DNA from: Pedobacter nanyangensis
GTDB lineage: Bacteria; Bacteroidota; Bacteroidia; Sphingobacteriales; Sphingobacteriaceae
Direction: 5' to 3'
Length of the DNA stretch: 64,000 nucleotides
Assembly (NCBI RefSeq): GCF_003313505.1
Contig: NZ_QMHO01000006.1
Location: forward strand, 1-64,000
Part shown: positions 8,905 to 17,116 of the stretch, in pieces
How positions within the stretch are numbered: position 1 is the stretch's first letter
How the letters are laid out: each line of letters opens with the position of its first letter
The notes under the pieces: model-generated
Databases searched by the model: none
Told to the model about the DNA's origin: nothing
What the model saw: only the letters and a program-made list of their open reading frames with translations
Position numbers and translations under genes: made by a program

Positions 8905-10049
8905 TATGGCTTAATACGGTGGTCTAAAACGTGCTTAATCAAGGCTTGGTTTTCTAGGGTAGTTTGTTTGTATATTTCGCGAAGTTTTTCTTCGCCATGT
9001 TCTGGATTTCTTTTGATGGCGTAAAGTGCCTCTTTTTTGATCTTGGGATCAGTGGAGTAAATTCTGGAGGAGAGGAAATCATTGTAATTGCCCGATGAAA
9101 TTTTGCCCAAAGAATTTAATATCTCTAACTTAATCTCCTCAGGTTGATCAAAATAAACCTCAAACATGTGCTTTTCCGCATCGGCGAGCTCCAATTTACC
9201 AATGATCTCTACCGATTTCTTTACCACCTTTGGATTATGGTGCTTCAAAAGTCGCTGTACCTCTTCCGCTGCATCAAACTGCATAAAATGTTCTATCAGC
9301 TTTAAACAGAGCATTACCACCGTATCATTTGAAGACCGTAGCCAGTGCGAAAAAGATGGAATGCTCAACTGCTTGTTTTTGGTGATGATTTCGAACAGCA
9401 CCACTTGGTGCCAGTCCAAGATACGTTCCTGCGCCCTATCCAAAAAGCGGAAGGGATATTGCTCAGAAAGTTTGATGTAGGCTGCCTGAGCCTCCATGCG
9501 CAAAAGGCTGTTTTCATCATCCGTATACTTAATGATCTCGCCGGCCATTTCCTTAATGCGCATTTCATTGGCCTCCCGGATGCCTTCTATCTTTACTTCC
9601 CAGTTTTTATTATTGATCTTTTTCTTCGATTTCCGGTCCAGGTTTAGCCTACGGTATAAAATAGAAAGCACTTCATGTATCTTGCCCGTGAAATTTTTGT
9701 GGTAAGTTAGGATCTCGGCGGTTAAAACCTCATTCACGATCGGGTTGCGCAATGGCAATTTGCTCATTTTCGGATAAAAGTGCGCAACAATGTCCTCGGT
9801 ACTATCGCTCTCATCAAAAATCACCAAATTGGCCAGCATATTATCGATATATTCCTTCCATTTGGCTTCGTCGCGTTTCCTTTTGATCTGCTGGGCACGC
9901 CTAAAGCTGATATAAACATAAAGTTCCAACACGGCAATCACACAAAAAAGGATAATCAGGAGCGAAATCCTGATATTGGACGGGAAATAGAATAATCGAT
10001 CAGTATAGGTTTCCCTGATGTAGTTGAAGACCGTTTGGAAAAAATTCAT
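8904..10049 (-). CDS. Membrane-anchored HEAT-repeat protein
   Basis: 381 residues. One transmembrane helix near residues 27-45 (LLIILFCVIAVLELYVYIS) is followed by a long helical region with HEAT-like repeats (for example NSLLRMEAQAAYIKLSEQ and PKIKKEALYAIKRNPEHG). HEAT solenoids are protein-protein scaffolds. Lying between a receiver gene and a polysaccharide synthase, it plausibly relays the receiver state to the synthase, as PilZ or accessory subunits do elsewhere. That is inference. It shares one base with the synthase start and lies 20 nt after the receiver gene. Confidence 0.78.
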   Translation of the reverse strand: MNFFQTVFNYIRETYTDRLFYFPSNIRISLLIILFCVIAVLELYVYISFRRAQQIKRKRDEAKWKEYIDNMLANLVIFDESDSTEDIVAHFYPKMSKLPLRNPIVNEVLTAEILTYHKNFTGKIHEVLSILYRRLNLDRKSKKKINNKNWEVKIEGIREANEMRIKEMAGEIIKYTDDENSLLRMEAQAAYIKLSEQYPFRFLDRAQERILDWHQVVLFEIITKNKQLSIPSFSHWLRSSNDTVVMLCLKLIEHFMQFDAAEEVQRLLKHHNPKVVKKSVEIIGKLELADAEKHMFEVYFDQPEEIKLEILNSLGKISSGNYNDFLSSRIYSTDPKIKKEALYAIKRNPEHGEEKLREIYKQTTLENQALIKHVLDHRIKP

Positions 10050-10069
10050 GTTTTGGCCAATCGTTTTTA

Positions 10070-10444
10070 TTAGAAAACGTTCTGCTTAATGTATCTTTTG
10101 ATCCTAACAGAGAGTTCGTTAAGGTTAAAGGGCTTGTAAATGAAATCATCGGCACCCAAATGGAAACCTTCCAACACCACATTTTCCAAGCCTACGGCAG
10201 AAATCAATAATACGGGAGTGTTTTTCTTGATCGGATCATTTTTGATGTAGCTCAAAATCTCCATACCGCCTACAAAGGGCATCATGATGTCCGTCAGGAT
10301 CAAGTCGTAGGTATTGCTTTTGACTTTTTCCATGGCTTGTCGGCCATCAGCAGCCACATCAACCTGATAGCCATCTTTCTTAAGCTTAAACTCCAGGGCC
10401 TTAAGCATCAAAACTTCATCTTCAGCAATTAATATTTTCGACAT
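10070..10444 (-). CDS. Single-domain response regulator (CheY-like receiver)
   Basis: 124 residues, a receiver only. Acidic pocket EDE near the N-terminus (LIAEDEVLM), phospho-acceptor Asp in LILTDIMMP, conserved Ser in LLISAV and Lys in IYKPFN. There is no output domain, so it works by protein contact. As first gene of the HEAT/GT2/LtaS-like operon it probably switches polymer synthesis post-translationally. An unusually clear AAAAGGAG ribosome-binding site lies just before its ATG. No partner kinase is in the window. Confidence 0.9.
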   Translation of the reverse strand: MSKILIAEDEVLMLKALEFKLKKDGYQVDVAADGRQAMEKVKSNTYDLILTDIMMPFVGGMEILSYIKNDPIKKNTPVLLISAVGLENVVLEGFHLGADDFIYKPFNLNELSVRIKRYIKQNVF

Positions 10445-10532
10445 TTTACTCCTTTTATATAAGATGACATTGCAATTTTCTTACCACTTATCTGAATATG
10501 CCCAAAAGCGTGGTTAGCGTAGTTTCAGTAAA

Positions 10533-10540
10533 CAAATATA
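10533..10540 (-). promoter_or_regulatory. -7 box upstream of the receiver operon
   Basis: TATATTTG on the minus strand exactly fits TAnnTTTG. Start near 10527 would give a leader of about 80 nt. No convincing -33 TTTG is seen at the right distance. Confidence 0.45.
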
Positions 10541-10595
10541 GCTTTAAACACGCATTTTAGGAGTAGTAAATTCCCCACAATGTGGAAATGCGATA

Positions 10596-11615
10596 TTACA
10601 ACTGGGGTTCAAGCTTGTAAACTTGGCCCTTTCCGCCCACCAATATCACCAATCCGTCGGCCGCTTTTACGGCATTAAAACTTAGGCCGGAGATGTTCTG
10701 CCAACGTTGGCCGCCATCGGTGGAAACATCAGTGCCCGAAGTGCCTGTAGCTACTAAAAGGTTTTTGTTTACAAAGGTTACACCAGAACGATAACCACTT
10801 ACGGGCTGCGTTGGTTTCTTCCATTTTTTACCCCCGTTTGTGGTGAGCAGCACATTATTTTGGTTATCCTTATCGTTTAAGTAGTTGCCTCCTACTGCTA
10901 CGCCATTGTTTTCATCCCAAAAATCGATCGAAAACACACCGGTACTGCTTTCGCCCTGCAAAATGGGACATTTAAATACTTTCCAGCTTTTTCCGTAGTT
11001 AACAGAATGATAGATATTGGAGACGACACCTCCGGTAGCGATCCAAACTTTTCCATTTCCGGTGGTTTTAATGGATGTTCCGCTGGCAGCAAACCCCGCC
11101 TCTCCTACCTCCATAGGCTGTTTGAGCTGTTCGGATATATTTTTCCACGTTAATCCGCCGTCATCGGTACGCAACAGCTGCATTTTATGATTAATTGGAT
11201 CGCCAAATGCCATGCCGATTTGCCCGTCCCAAAAATCCATTCCATTAAAAAAGGCTGCGCTATCGGTATTTTTATAGTTTTCACGCCATGTTTTGCCTCC
11301 ATCAATGGTGGATAAAATGTAGGCTGGCGATCCCGCGTTTACCACAATAGCCTTGTTTTGGTCAAAAGCTTGGATATCTCTAAAATCTAGTTTGTCGTAG
11401 CCCTTGGGCTGTAGCCATTGCCAAGTTTTACCGCCATCTGTTGATTTTCCAACGGTTCCCTTGGTGCCACTTACCCAAATTATTTTTTTATTTACAACCG
11501 ATAGGCCACGCATGCTGATTTTAGCATCAGTTACCAAAGGCTTAAGCTGGTAGTTTTGAGCTGCAGCCCAAAATGGTAGCATTATTCCAAATAATATGTA
11601 AGGGAGCCTGCGCAT
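10596..11615 (-). CDS. Secreted YCF48/BNR-like beta-propeller protein
   Basis: 339 residues from the preferred start. At least four blades carry the signature DGGKTW or close variants (KSTDGGKTWQWL, STIDGGKTWRENY, TDDGGLTWKNI, TTNGGKKW, STDGGQRWQNI), typical of YCF48/sialidase-type BNR propellers. The signal peptide runs from MRRLPYILFG to about WAAAQ. I chose ATG 11615, seven codons into the longer frame, because it overlaps the preceding stop as TAATG, a coupling arrangement. Family members are often annotated as oxidoreductases or photosystem II stability-like. No catalytic residues are recognisable, so the function is unknown. Confidence 0.8.
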   Translation of the reverse strand: MRRLPYILFGIMLPFWAAAQNYQLKPLVTDAKISMRGLSVVNKKIIWVSGTKGTVGKSTDGGKTWQWLQPKGYDKLDFRDIQAFDQNKAIVVNAGSPAYILSTIDGGKTWRENYKNTDSAAFFNGMDFWDGQIGMAFGDPINHKMQLLRTDDGGLTWKNISEQLKQPMEVGEAGFAASGTSIKTTGNGKVWIATGGVVSNIYHSVNYGKSWKVFKCPILQGESSTGVFSIDFWDENNGVAVGGNYLNDKDNQNNVLLTTNGGKKWKKPTQPVSGYRSGVTFVNKNLLVATGTSGTDVSTDGGQRWQNISGLSFNAVKAADGLVILVGGKGQVYKLEPQL

Positions 11616-12049
11616 TATTTTACCCTTTTCCAAACCTCGGTTCTACCGATTAACGAAACGCCAATATAACCTCTGATGCTTAGCTGGTTAGGCTCCTTTA
11701 ACGTAAGTTTACAGCTATAGGTTTTCCCAGATTTAGGGTCGTAAATGGTTCCTTCTTGCCATTTACTTCCATCAAACTCAAAGTTTTTTAAGATTTCCAA
11801 GCCCAAAATAGGTTTGTTTCGCAGGCTTTCATTGGGGTTCTTTTCATCTGTTTTGGGCTTACCTTTTTCGTCATTGGGTTCTTTGATCCAAACCAGCTTC
11901 CCAAAATATTTCTCCCCACGTTTATAGATCTCTATCTGGCCTTCACCTGATGGATTAACCCATTTTCCAAGGATATCGTCTTTTTTTTGCGCAAATAATT
12001 GTAGCGAAAACACTATGAACGCAATCAATAATGAGGTTTTCCTTAACAT
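11615..12049 (-). CDS. DUF2147 family secreted protein
   Basis: 144 residues with a signal peptide (about 1-20, ending LQLFAQ) and a small beta-rich domain beginning DILGKWVNPSGEGQIEIYK, the recognisable DUF2147 opening, and ending with TEVWKRV. Proteins of this family are small periplasmic lipocalin-like barrels of unknown role. Its stop overlaps the ATG of the beta-propeller gene (TAATG), so the pair is one operon. Confidence 0.82.
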   Translation of the reverse strand: MLRKTSLLIAFIVFSLQLFAQKKDDILGKWVNPSGEGQIEIYKRGEKYFGKLVWIKEPNDEKGKPKTDEKNPNESLRNKPILGLEILKNFEFDGSKWQEGTIYDPKSGKTYSCKLTLKEPNQLSIRGYIGVSLIGRTEVWKRVK

Positions 12050-12191
12050 AATCTGACATTTAATCTTTATAAAGTTAAGGATTAAGCATCATAAAAGTTT
12101 TAGGAAATTAAAATTTAGAAGGTAATTTATTCAAAAGGGCTGTAATTTCCCAAGCACCTCACCGTATCCAATTTTAATTACGAGAGGGGCT

Positions 12192-12503
12192 TTATCTAAT
12201 ATTCAAAAAGGCAATAATTCCTGTTTGAGTTCCCAATAATTGTTCTTCCAGTTGATATACTGAAAAACCATCATCATCATCTAAGGGAATGGCAACATAG
12301 CCTTTTGAAAGCAGCAACGCTATCATTTGGTCTTTCAGGGAAATAGGTTCAAAATCACCACACACTCGTAAAATATGGTCACAATCTTCAAGGTCAAAAC
12401 TGGCATCAACCCCCAAGGGTAGTGCTCTTATCTCGTCAACAATTTGTTGGGCGACTAAAGGTTGGTCTATATCTGTTTTAAATACCTCAATCATAAATTT
12501 CAT
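12192..12503 (-). CDS. Small HMA-like ferredoxin-fold hypothetical protein
   Basis: 103 residues from the start MKFMIEVFKTDI. A longer frame reaching 12581 would begin inside the terminator hairpin at 12570-12616, so the shorter start is preferred. The sequence looks like a beta-alpha-beta-beta-alpha-beta heavy-metal-associated fold used in Bacteroidota without metal ligands (IEVFKTDIDQPLVAQQIVDE, then ILRVCGDF). The CxxC pair is absent, so metal transfer is unlikely. The function is unknown. Confidence 0.65.
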   Translation of the reverse strand: MKFMIEVFKTDIDQPLVAQQIVDEIRALPLGVDASFDLEDCDHILRVCGDFEPISLKDQMIALLLSKGYVAIPLDDDDGFSVYQLEEQLLGTQTGIIAFLNIR

Positions 12504-12569
12504 AGTGGATGATGAAGCAAATATAAAAAATATTTCACTCTTAAATAATTGAAATAAAGATGTTAAGCT

Positions 12570-12616
12570 ATTTAAAAACAATGAGCAACGCCTATTTTAG
12601 CGGCGTTGCTCATTGC
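12570..12616 (-). terminator. Rho-independent terminator of the VOC operon
   Basis: Perfect 13-bp arms (12580-12592 and 12602-12614, AATGAGCAACGCC) with a 9-nt loop, followed on the minus strand by TGTTTTTAAAT. It sits directly after the stop of the gene at 12623. Confidence 0.85.
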
Positions 12617-12622
12617 ATTAGT

Positions 12623-13033
12623 TTAAGCCTTTTCAGGAATGGCACTCATATCCAAATAGGAAACTTCCCAAATATGCCCATCAGGATCTTCAAAACTGCG
12701 GCCATACATCCAACCATGGTCTTGGGTAGGTACTGGTGAGGCGCCTCCCGCAGCAATAGCCAAACCAACCATTTCGTCTACTTCTTCCCTGCTTTCGGCA
12801 GAAATACTGATCAGCACTTCGGTACTTTCCTTTGCATTGGCAATAGGTTTATTGGTGAAGTTCTTAAAAAAGTCTTCCTGTAACAGCATTACCAAAATAT
12901 CATCAGACACGATAATACTGGTCGCATTTTCGTTGCTGAATTGTTGATTAAAGCTAAATCCCACTTTGGTATAAAAATCAATTGACCTAGTTAGGTCCTT
13001 TACAGGCACATTTACATATATTTTTCTAGCCAT
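12623..13033 (-). CDS. VOC (glyoxalase/bleomycin-resistance) family protein
   Basis: 136 residues with the paired beta-alpha-beta-beta-beta modules of the VOC superfamily: KIYVNVPVKDLTRSIDFYTK at the start and WMYGRSFEDPDGHIWEVSYL at the end. The D-P-D-G-H-x-W-E segment supplies the usual metal-binding Glu. Members include lactoylglutathione lyases, dioxygenases and antibiotic-binding proteins. The substrate cannot be inferred. The gene lies 11 nt after a second VOC gene and ends in a strong terminator. Confidence 0.85.
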   Translation of the reverse strand: MARKIYVNVPVKDLTRSIDFYTKVGFSFNQQFSNENATSIIVSDDILVMLLQEDFFKNFTNKPIANAKESTEVLISISAESREEVDEMVGLAIAAGGASPVPTQDHGWMYGRSFEDPDGHIWEVSYLDMSAIPEKA

Positions 13034-13044
13034 TTCCTTAAACT

Positions 13045-13509
13045 TTATGATTGAGCAGCTTTTCCGTCTTGTGCTTCATTGTAACTAATCATCCATTGGA
13101 TTTGATATTTGTCGGTCAACATGCCATAATAATCGCCCCAAAACATGTCGGCCATTGGCATTTGCACGGTACCACCAGCACCAAGAGCAGCAAAAATCCT
13201 ATCGGCATCTGCACGACTGTCTACACTTACACAAAGGGAGATATTGGTTCCAGCGGTTACCTGCGGCATGGTCGAAGGTACATCGGTACCCATTAACATA
13301 CTTTTACCGATTGGGAGTGCAATGTGCATAATACCGTTGCCTTCTTCTTCGGGGATACCTTGGTCCATACAGCCTTCCTGATCGTTTGCTTCTGGGGGTT
13401 CTTGGTTAAAGCGCATCAAGAAAGGAAAATCTCCGCCAAAAACGGCTTTGTAAAAATTGAAAACTTCTTCGGTATTACCGTTAAAGTTTAAATAAGGATT
13501 GATAATCAT
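13045..13509 (-). CDS. VOC family protein, PhnB-like (3-demethylubiquinone-9 methyltransferase-like)
   Basis: 154 residues from MIINPYLNFNGNTEEVFNFY, the typical opening of the PhnB/YjdN branch, with WGDYYGMLTDKYQIQWMISY at the end. Frames starting 13 codons earlier begin on the -7 box (13546-13553), so the ATG at 13509 is the likely start, about 30 nt after the predicted transcript start. PhnB-like proteins have no firmly known reaction. It is transcribed with the VOC gene downstream. Confidence 0.85.
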   Translation of the reverse strand: MIINPYLNFNGNTEEVFNFYKAVFGGDFPFLMRFNQEPPEANDQEGCMDQGIPEEEGNGIMHIALPIGKSMLMGTDVPSTMPQVTAGTNISLCVSVDSRADADRIFAALGAGGTVQMPMADMFWGDYYGMLTDKYQIQWMISYNEAQDGKAAQS

Positions 13510-13545
13510 CGTTTTATTGTTTTGATTTTGAGATATTGTTTGACA

Positions 13546-13553
13546 CAAATCTA
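13546..13553 (-). promoter_or_regulatory. -7 box of the VOC operon
   Basis: TAGATTTG on the minus strand, an exact TAnnTTTG. It lies about 37 nt before the ATG at 13509 and helps exclude the upstream in-frame ATG at 13548. Confidence 0.5.
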
Positions 13554-13616
13554 GTTGCCTTTTTAGTTTTCCACGTTGCCGAACGGGTCAACTTTGAGGG
13601 CATTTAAGACATCTTT

Positions 13617-14117
13617 TTAAAAGGATATTTGTTGGAGCTGTCGGGTATGCCGTTGGGTATGGTAAATCACAAAATAGATGATTTCCAATCTGGTCATAAA
13701 TCCCCATACTGGCACTTCAAAAGCTAAACAGGTAGGGCTTAAATCTAGGTCATTCACCAGTTTTACCAGGGTTTCGCCAACATTTTTCAACTGCGCTATC
13801 AAAACCTTTTGGTCATATACCTCATCCGCAGGGTCAATAAAGTCTGGCGAAGTCATTTTCAAGTCGAAGTTGAGGAATACTTCTTTAATGCTTTCAACTT
13901 GCCTATCTGGGGCTCCTTCGGTTGTTCGGGTTTCGCCCAATAGTACGCCATCAATTCCAGTTCCTGCCAAAGCCAAATGTTGTGCAACTTGCGCAGGTGT
14001 CCAACCTCCCTTTGCTGGCTTTTGGTTAAAGGTACTTTCGTCAAAACGTTTAATTGCCTTATCCAGTTCCGAAAAAGTACTTTCTAAAGTACTCACGATT
14101 GCTTCTTTATTTTCCAT
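13617..14117 (-). CDS. DinB-like four-helix bundle protein
   Basis: 166 residues of the DinB/YfiT superfamily. An early helix (SELDKAIKRFDESTFNQKPA), then the Trp-containing GGWTPAQVAQHLA with the first metal-ligand His, and a C-terminal HTQRHTRQLQQI supplying the other His ligands. Such proteins bind a divalent metal. Some are thiol-transferases that use bacillithiol or mycothiol, many are uncharacterised. The gene follows the other DinB gene by 3 nt and belongs to the same operon. Confidence 0.85.
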   Translation of the reverse strand: MENKEAIVSTLESTFSELDKAIKRFDESTFNQKPAKGGWTPAQVAQHLALAGTGIDGVLLGETRTTEGAPDRQVESIKEVFLNFDLKMTSPDFIDPADEVYDQKVLIAQLKNVGETLVKLVNDLDLSPTCLAFEVPVWGFMTRLEIIYFVIYHTQRHTRQLQQISF

Positions 14118-14120
14118 CGC

Positions 14121-14621
14121 TTACATATATTTCATGGCCTCATACCCCAACAACCTGCGCCACAATGCAATTTGACCAATGCAATTTGCTTCTCGATAGG
14201 TATTAAAGCTCACCATATCAAATAATGGAAAGCTCATTTGTTCCACCGGAAAATCAATCACCTTATCTAACTCCGCTTCGCTCACCTTCAAAAGTTTTTC
14301 TCTTAACAAAGGCGATATACGATCCCACTCAGCCTCATAGGTTTTTAACGATGGATATTTTTCTCCATCCTTAATCCCTTGATGATGCTTGAACAGTTCA
14401 CTGGCACTTTGCTGTAATGACAGCCCCATTAAATTGGCCAGTTCAAAACGTTCTTGTAGTAAACTTCCTGCAATCCAGGCAATATGATTGGCCTTGGTAT
14501 CGAGGCGCTTTAGGGCGTCTTCATCGTTAATGCCATCCAATACGTTATGGTAATAAATGGTGTGCATATCGTACAACACCAAAAACCCGTACATTTTGTT
14601 ACTAATTGGTTTAATGTCCAT
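14121..14621 (-). CDS. DinB-like four-helix protein (second copy)
   Basis: 166 residues with the DinB-superfamily helical layout: MHTIYYHNVLDGINDEDALK, then ANHIAWIAGSLLQERFELAN, and a C-terminal NTYREANCIGQIALWRRLL. The second His position is His48 in HIAWIAG. The C-terminal His of the canonical HxxxH is not obvious (Cys and Gln appear there), so metal binding may be altered. It is divergent from the GlxA-type regulator at 14743, with 121 bp between the two starts, a usual layout for a regulator and its target. Confidence 0.75.
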   Translation of the reverse strand: MDIKPISNKMYGFLVLYDMHTIYYHNVLDGINDEDALKRLDTKANHIAWIAGSLLQERFELANLMGLSLQQSASELFKHHQGIKDGEKYPSLKTYEAEWDRISPLLREKLLKVSEAELDKVIDFPVEQMSFPLFDMVSFNTYREANCIGQIALWRRLLGYEAMKYM

Positions 14622-14742
14622 AGCTTTAAATTTTACTACACTAAGTTACAGTGGTTTTTCCCAATCAAGGCTTGCTATTGTAGTCAAAGTTCGGGGGCAT
14701 TCGCGACATTTTTAGTAATTTAGATTAACCCAAAATATAAAC

Positions 14743-15711
14743 ATGAAAAAAATAGGATTGCTCTTAAGTAAAGATTACAAGTTGTTAAGTGTTGCAGCGG
14801 TGTTAGAGGTATTTGAAACGGTAAACAAGTTATCGGCCGCCAGCAAAGAGGCAATTCCTTTCGATATTTATTTGCTTGCCAGCGAAGAAACGATGGCGCA
14901 AACCAAGGAGGCTTTGGGTTATCAACTAACGGATTTGAAGGATGCTCCCTTGATGCAGATTATTTTGATCCCCGCCTTTACTTCTGATAATATGCAGGCA
15001 TCGCTCATGGCGAACCAAAAGTGTATCCCCCATCTCATTGCACAATATCAGAAAGGGGCTTGTTTGGGCAGTTTTTGCACGGGTGCTTTTTTGTTGGGCG
15101 CCAGTGGCCTTTTAAACGGTAAAATTGCCACCACCCATGTGGATGCCAGCAATGGTTTTGCCAATGCTTTTCCGGAAGTAAAGCTCAAGGCCGATAAGAC
15201 CGTTACACAGGATGGACGTTTATATACCAGTGGCGGTGCAACTTCATCGTTCCATTTGTTGCTACATTTGGTACATGAATATTGTGGCCGGGAAATGGCC
15301 ATTCGTATTGCCAAGGTATTTGCCATTGATATGGATCGGGAAAACCAATCGTACTTTAGTACTTTTCAGCCTTCCAAAGATCATACGGATGAATTGGTGG
15401 CCAAAGCACAAAGAAAGATAGAGCAAAACTATCAGGATGCCGCTACTATTGAAGAGTTGATTAAGGATATTCCTACCAGTCGTAGGAACATTGTCCGTCG
15501 TTTTAAACTCATTACGGGCATTACACCCATTGAGTACTTACAGCAAACCAGAATTGAGGCCGCGAAGCAATTGCTGGAAAAAACCAGCCAGCAAATGAAC
15601 GAAATCATTTATAGCTCTGGGTATAATGATGCAAAGGCGTTCAGGAAAGTTTTTAAGAAAAGCGTGGGAATGACTCCAACGCAATATCGAGAGAAGTTTC
15701 AGGTGAGGTAG
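14743..15711 (+). CDS. GlxA-type transcriptional regulator (DJ-1/PfpI domain plus AraC HTH)
   Basis: 322 residues. Residues about 1-190 are a DJ-1/PfpI class-I amidotransferase-like domain with the nucleophile-elbow Cys in CLGSFCTGAFLLGASG and the typical TTHVDASNGFANAFPE stretch. Residues about 225-322 are an AraC/XylS double HTH (TSRRNIVRRFKLITGITPIEYLQQTR, SGYNDAKAFRKVFKKS). It should bind DNA in response to a small ligand. Adjacent divergent DinB and VOC genes are plausible targets (inference from position). Confidence 0.9.
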   Translation: MKKIGLLLSKDYKLLSVAAVLEVFETVNKLSAASKEAIPFDIYLLASEETMAQTKEALGYQLTDLKDAPLMQIILIPAFTSDNMQASLMANQKCIPHLIAQYQKGACLGSFCTGAFLLGASGLLNGKIATTHVDASNGFANAFPEVKLKADKTVTQDGRLYTSGGATSSFHLLLHLVHEYCGREMAIRIAKVFAIDMDRENQSYFSTFQPSKDHTDELVAKAQRKIEQNYQDAATIEELIKDIPTSRRNIVRRFKLITGITPIEYLQQTRIEAAKQLLEKTSQQMNEIIYSSGYNDAKAFRKVFKKSVGMTPTQYREKFQVR

Positions 15712-15777
15712 TTAGTATGTCATTCCGAGTATATGGGGAATCCCTATCCTAAAATCAACAATCCAACAATCTAATAA

Positions 15778-16536
15778 TTAATTCTTCCTTTTTTTCTCCG
15801 CTTCCCAGTATTCCTTGTTCAATTCGATATAATGCGTTGGGCTATCAATATACTTTGCATTACGATCTACCCCATTATCAATCAAGTTCTTTAATGTATC
15901 GGGGACAAACTGAAACATCTTTTCATAATACTCTTGCTTGCTCATGGGCTTAGCGTAGTATAAATCTTCTGCCTTTGGTTCGCGAGCTTTCAATTTCGTT
16001 TTCAGTAATACTTTCTCTAAATACGTGCCCCTTAACCAAACCACTAAATCGCCATCATTGGCAATACCCACTACAAAATGTAAACCTTGTTTTTCATCGC
16101 CTCCAAGACTGGTAGACATGGTCATCAACTGGTTCTTTTCTTTTGCTTCTTTAAAAGTATCTTCAATTAGCTGCTGGGGCAAATCCAAGGTATCTCGGTA
16201 AAACTTCTGATCTCTATACGAAACATATTGGAATATCAGTTGCTTGGGAAAACGCAAAGGATCTGACACACGAGGCGAAAAATACTCGGCCCCCCAGTGA
16301 CTATTGAAATTATTTACTTCTTCTTTGGTGTACGAAAACCCCTCGCCATACTCATCAGCCCCAGGATATACAAAATAAATATCACGAATATAAATGGGAA
16401 AGGTATAAGGCGTACTCACACTGGCGAAAAAATAGTGTCGGTCCCATGGTTTAAATTGCCATATCTTCCAAATGCTAGCCAATACCAACATCACGGCAAT
16501 ACCGATATATATTTTATTAACGAGATTAAATTTCAT
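15778..16536 (-). CDS. DUF2931-like membrane-anchored protein
   Basis: 252 residues. An N-terminal membrane helix (about 8-26) is followed by a soluble domain with the DUF2931 pattern: HYFFASVSTPYTFPIYIRDI, YPGADEYGEGFSY, SYRDQKFYRDTLDLPQQLIE, then GLHFVVGIANDGDLVVWLRG. The family is common in Bacteroidota and has no known function. It sits 9 nt after a small membrane protein gene in the same orientation. Confidence 0.75.
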   Translation of the reverse strand: MKFNLVNKIYIGIAVMLVLASIWKIWQFKPWDRHYFFASVSTPYTFPIYIRDIYFVYPGADEYGEGFSYTKEEVNNFNSHWGAEYFSPRVSDPLRFPKQLIFQYVSYRDQKFYRDTLDLPQQLIEDTFKEAKEKNQLMTMSTSLGGDEKQGLHFVVGIANDGDLVVWLRGTYLEKVLLKTKLKAREPKAEDLYYAKPMSKQEYYEKMFQFVPDTLKNLIDNGVDRNAKYIDSPTHYIELNKEYWEAEKKRKN

Positions 16537-16545
16537 AAACCAGTA

Positions 16546-16845
16546 TTAATGTTGAAACGCTTTGCCCAATTGTGCCGCATACCATAATAAGCCCATAAAG
16601 ATTAAGAAAATAAGCAAAGCGATACCGAAAATCCATTTCCCTGCCCGATACGCTTTTCCGTGATAGCTAAAAGCATACAAACCCACGAGCACCACAAACT
16701 CAAAACTGATGAATATAATGGCTTCAAACTGTTCATTTTCTGAACTGGGCGTGATATTCAGGAAAATCAGCAGCAACAGTAAGTTAACGCCAATCATCAC
16801 TACCGATAAACTACTGTTCCTTTGTTTGAGTTCTTCCTGCTCCAT
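16546..16845 (-). CDS. Small three-helix membrane protein
   Basis: 99 residues with three predicted transmembrane helices (about 14-30, 40-60 and 70-92) and a basic loop between helices 2 and 3 (HGKAYRAGKW). No family recognised. It is the first gene of a two-gene unit with the DUF2931-like gene and is preceded by a well-formed promoter. Confidence 0.7.
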   Translation of the reverse strand: MEQEELKQRNSSLSVVMIGVNLLLLLIFLNITPSSENEQFEAIIFISFEFVVLVGLYAFSYHGKAYRAGKWIFGIALLIFLIFMGLLWYAAQLGKAFQH

Positions 16846-16890
16846 AAAGTTTCTTCTTGCGATTACGTTAAACTGAAAACATTAACTATA

Positions 16891-16920
16891 CAAATATAAA
16901 ATTGCTTTGTTCGCTTCAAA
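16891..16920 (-). promoter_or_regulatory. Bacteroidota-type promoter, -33 TTTG and -7 TATATTTG
   Basis: On the minus strand TTTG (16917-16920), an 18-nt spacer, then TATATTTG (16891-16898). This is the best match in the window to the paired -33/-7 consensus of this phylum. It lies about 45 nt upstream of the ATG at 16845. Confidence 0.6.
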
Positions 16921-17116
16921 GAGATTATTTTCGCATCTATAATTGACGAATTGTGAAAAAACTGTTTATTCTCGCCTACCAATGGCGATTTAGGATATGT
17001 AGCAGAATTTAAAGATTGTGAAGGCAATAGAATTGCCCTCAACCAACCTGCAACAACTTGACATTAAAATTTGCTTTTATGAACAAACAAACATTAACTT
17101 CATCGCAAAAAACAAC

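Noticed and set aside
12504..12581. Longer start for the HMA-like protein
   Set aside because: It lies inside the VOC operon terminator hairpin.
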